From: an uncultured Bacteroides sp.
Lineage (GTDB): Bacteria; Bacteroidota; Bacteroidia; Bacteroidales; Bacteroidaceae
Direction: 5' to 3'
Assembly: GCF_905207245.1 (NCBI RefSeq)
Contig: NZ_CAJLKP010000012.1
Coordinates: forward strand, 1-64,000
DNA: 64,000 nt
Shown: piece after piece, positions 63,737-64,000 of the stretch
How the letters are laid out: every line of letters begins with the position of its first letter
How positions within the stretch are numbered: the first letter of the stretch is position 1
Program-made: the position numbers and the translations under genes
The notes under the pieces: model-generated
Database searches by the model: none
What the model was told of the DNA's origin: nothing
The model's input: the letters and a program-made list of their open reading frames with translations, nothing else

Positions 63737-64000
63737 TTACCACTTACTAACCCATTCAATATACGGAATCCCTTTCTCATCAAAGTGAATAGGTAGCCAG
63801 ATATAGCGCGAATCTTGCAAGCTCTCCGGACGCCACATATCTGCCATAAATATATATCCGCTGCCTGCCAACGGCAGCACATAAGTACTTTGTCCGCCAA
63901 AAGTGATTTTCGCGTCTTCGCCCACACATGGATTGGACAATTGAGACCATTTCCCTAAAATAGAAGAAGCAGTCATCAACCGTGCTTCATTCGATTTCCA
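63737..64000 (-). CDS. GH43 domain, C-terminal part, cut by right window edge
   Basis: The last 87 residues of a protein whose start lies beyond the window. The frame is open to the edge, reading WKSNEAR before LMTASSILGKW. FGGQSTYVLPL, then SRYIWLPIHFDEKG, matches the end of the exo-beta-1,3-galactanase-type GH43 domains at 7610 (AQSTYV, SRYVWLPF) and 27688 (SQSTFV, TYVWMPL). It ends just after the propeller, so this protein has no C-terminal extra domain. It is part of the PUL C operon. Confidence 0.8.
   Translation of the reverse strand, partial: WKSNEARLMTASSILGKWSQLSNPCVGEDAKITFGGQSTYVLPLAGSGYIFMADMWRPESLQDSRYIWLPIHFDEKGIPYIEWVSKW

Noticed and set aside
1..64000. Mobile elements, tRNA, rRNA or phage genes
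   Set aside because: No transposase or integrase frame, target-site repeat, tRNA cloverleaf or rRNA segment was recognised anywhere in the window.

Overview
The window is chromosomal DNA of a Bacteroides-type gut bacterium. Evidence: TAnnTTTG -7 promoter boxes, SusC/SusD pairs, hybrid two-component regulators (HTCS), the RprX/RprY two-component pair, and lipoprotein or secretion signals on nearly every glycan-active enzyme. The enzyme repertoire suggests a plant-glycan specialist. The species cannot be fixed from the sequence alone.

Layout. (1) 1-7254 is housekeeping: rpsR/rpsF, a MarR regulator, a 58-residue membrane protein, rprY/rprX, an EF-G paralogue with altered GTPase motifs (EF-G2 type), and a lipoprotein of the peptidase C26 family. 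(2) 7610-23469 is polysaccharide utilization locus (PUL) A: a GH43-GH35 fusion enzyme (+), a leftward SusC-SusD-GH115 operon, and a divergent HTCS. (3) 23540-42667 is PUL B: a leftward operon SusC-SusD-unknown enzyme-GH28-GH43-(SGNH esterase/NodB deacetylase)-GH115, and a divergent HTCS that, with the starts chosen here, has exactly the same length as the first (1343 aa). (4) 42739-45420 is a soluble four-PAS hybrid kinase. (5) 45686-64000 is the downstream part of a third leftward enzyme operon (PUL C): GH43-like, GH154 (DUF2264), BNR_4 propeller, GH105, GH43-GH43, GH97-GH43, two GH51, GH2 and another GH43. It enters from beyond the right edge.

The enzymes fit together as a system for arabinogalactan or rhamnogalacturonan-type pectic material. 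Three GH43 domains carry signatures of the exo-beta-1,3-galactanase type. GH35 and GH2 would remove beta-galactose; GH51 and other GH43 domains arabinofuranose; GH97 alpha-galactose or beta-arabinopyranose; GH115 and GH154 glucuronic acid; GH28 and GH105 galacturonic acid; and the esterase module acetyl groups. The substrate is an inference from families.

The most unusual non-coding content is a set of intergenic arrays built from degenerate 11- or 22-base units, some folded as long inverted repeats (7285-7430, 38274-38400, 60847-60926). Other long intergenic inverted repeats lie inside the operons. No tRNA, rRNA, transposase or CRISPR array was seen. Intergenic stretches over 300 bases are 7255-7609 (11-mer array plus promoter), 10931-11312 (two terminators, possible small RNA), 19098-19437 (divergent promoters, palindrome) and 38029-38635 (divergent promoters, 22-bp array).
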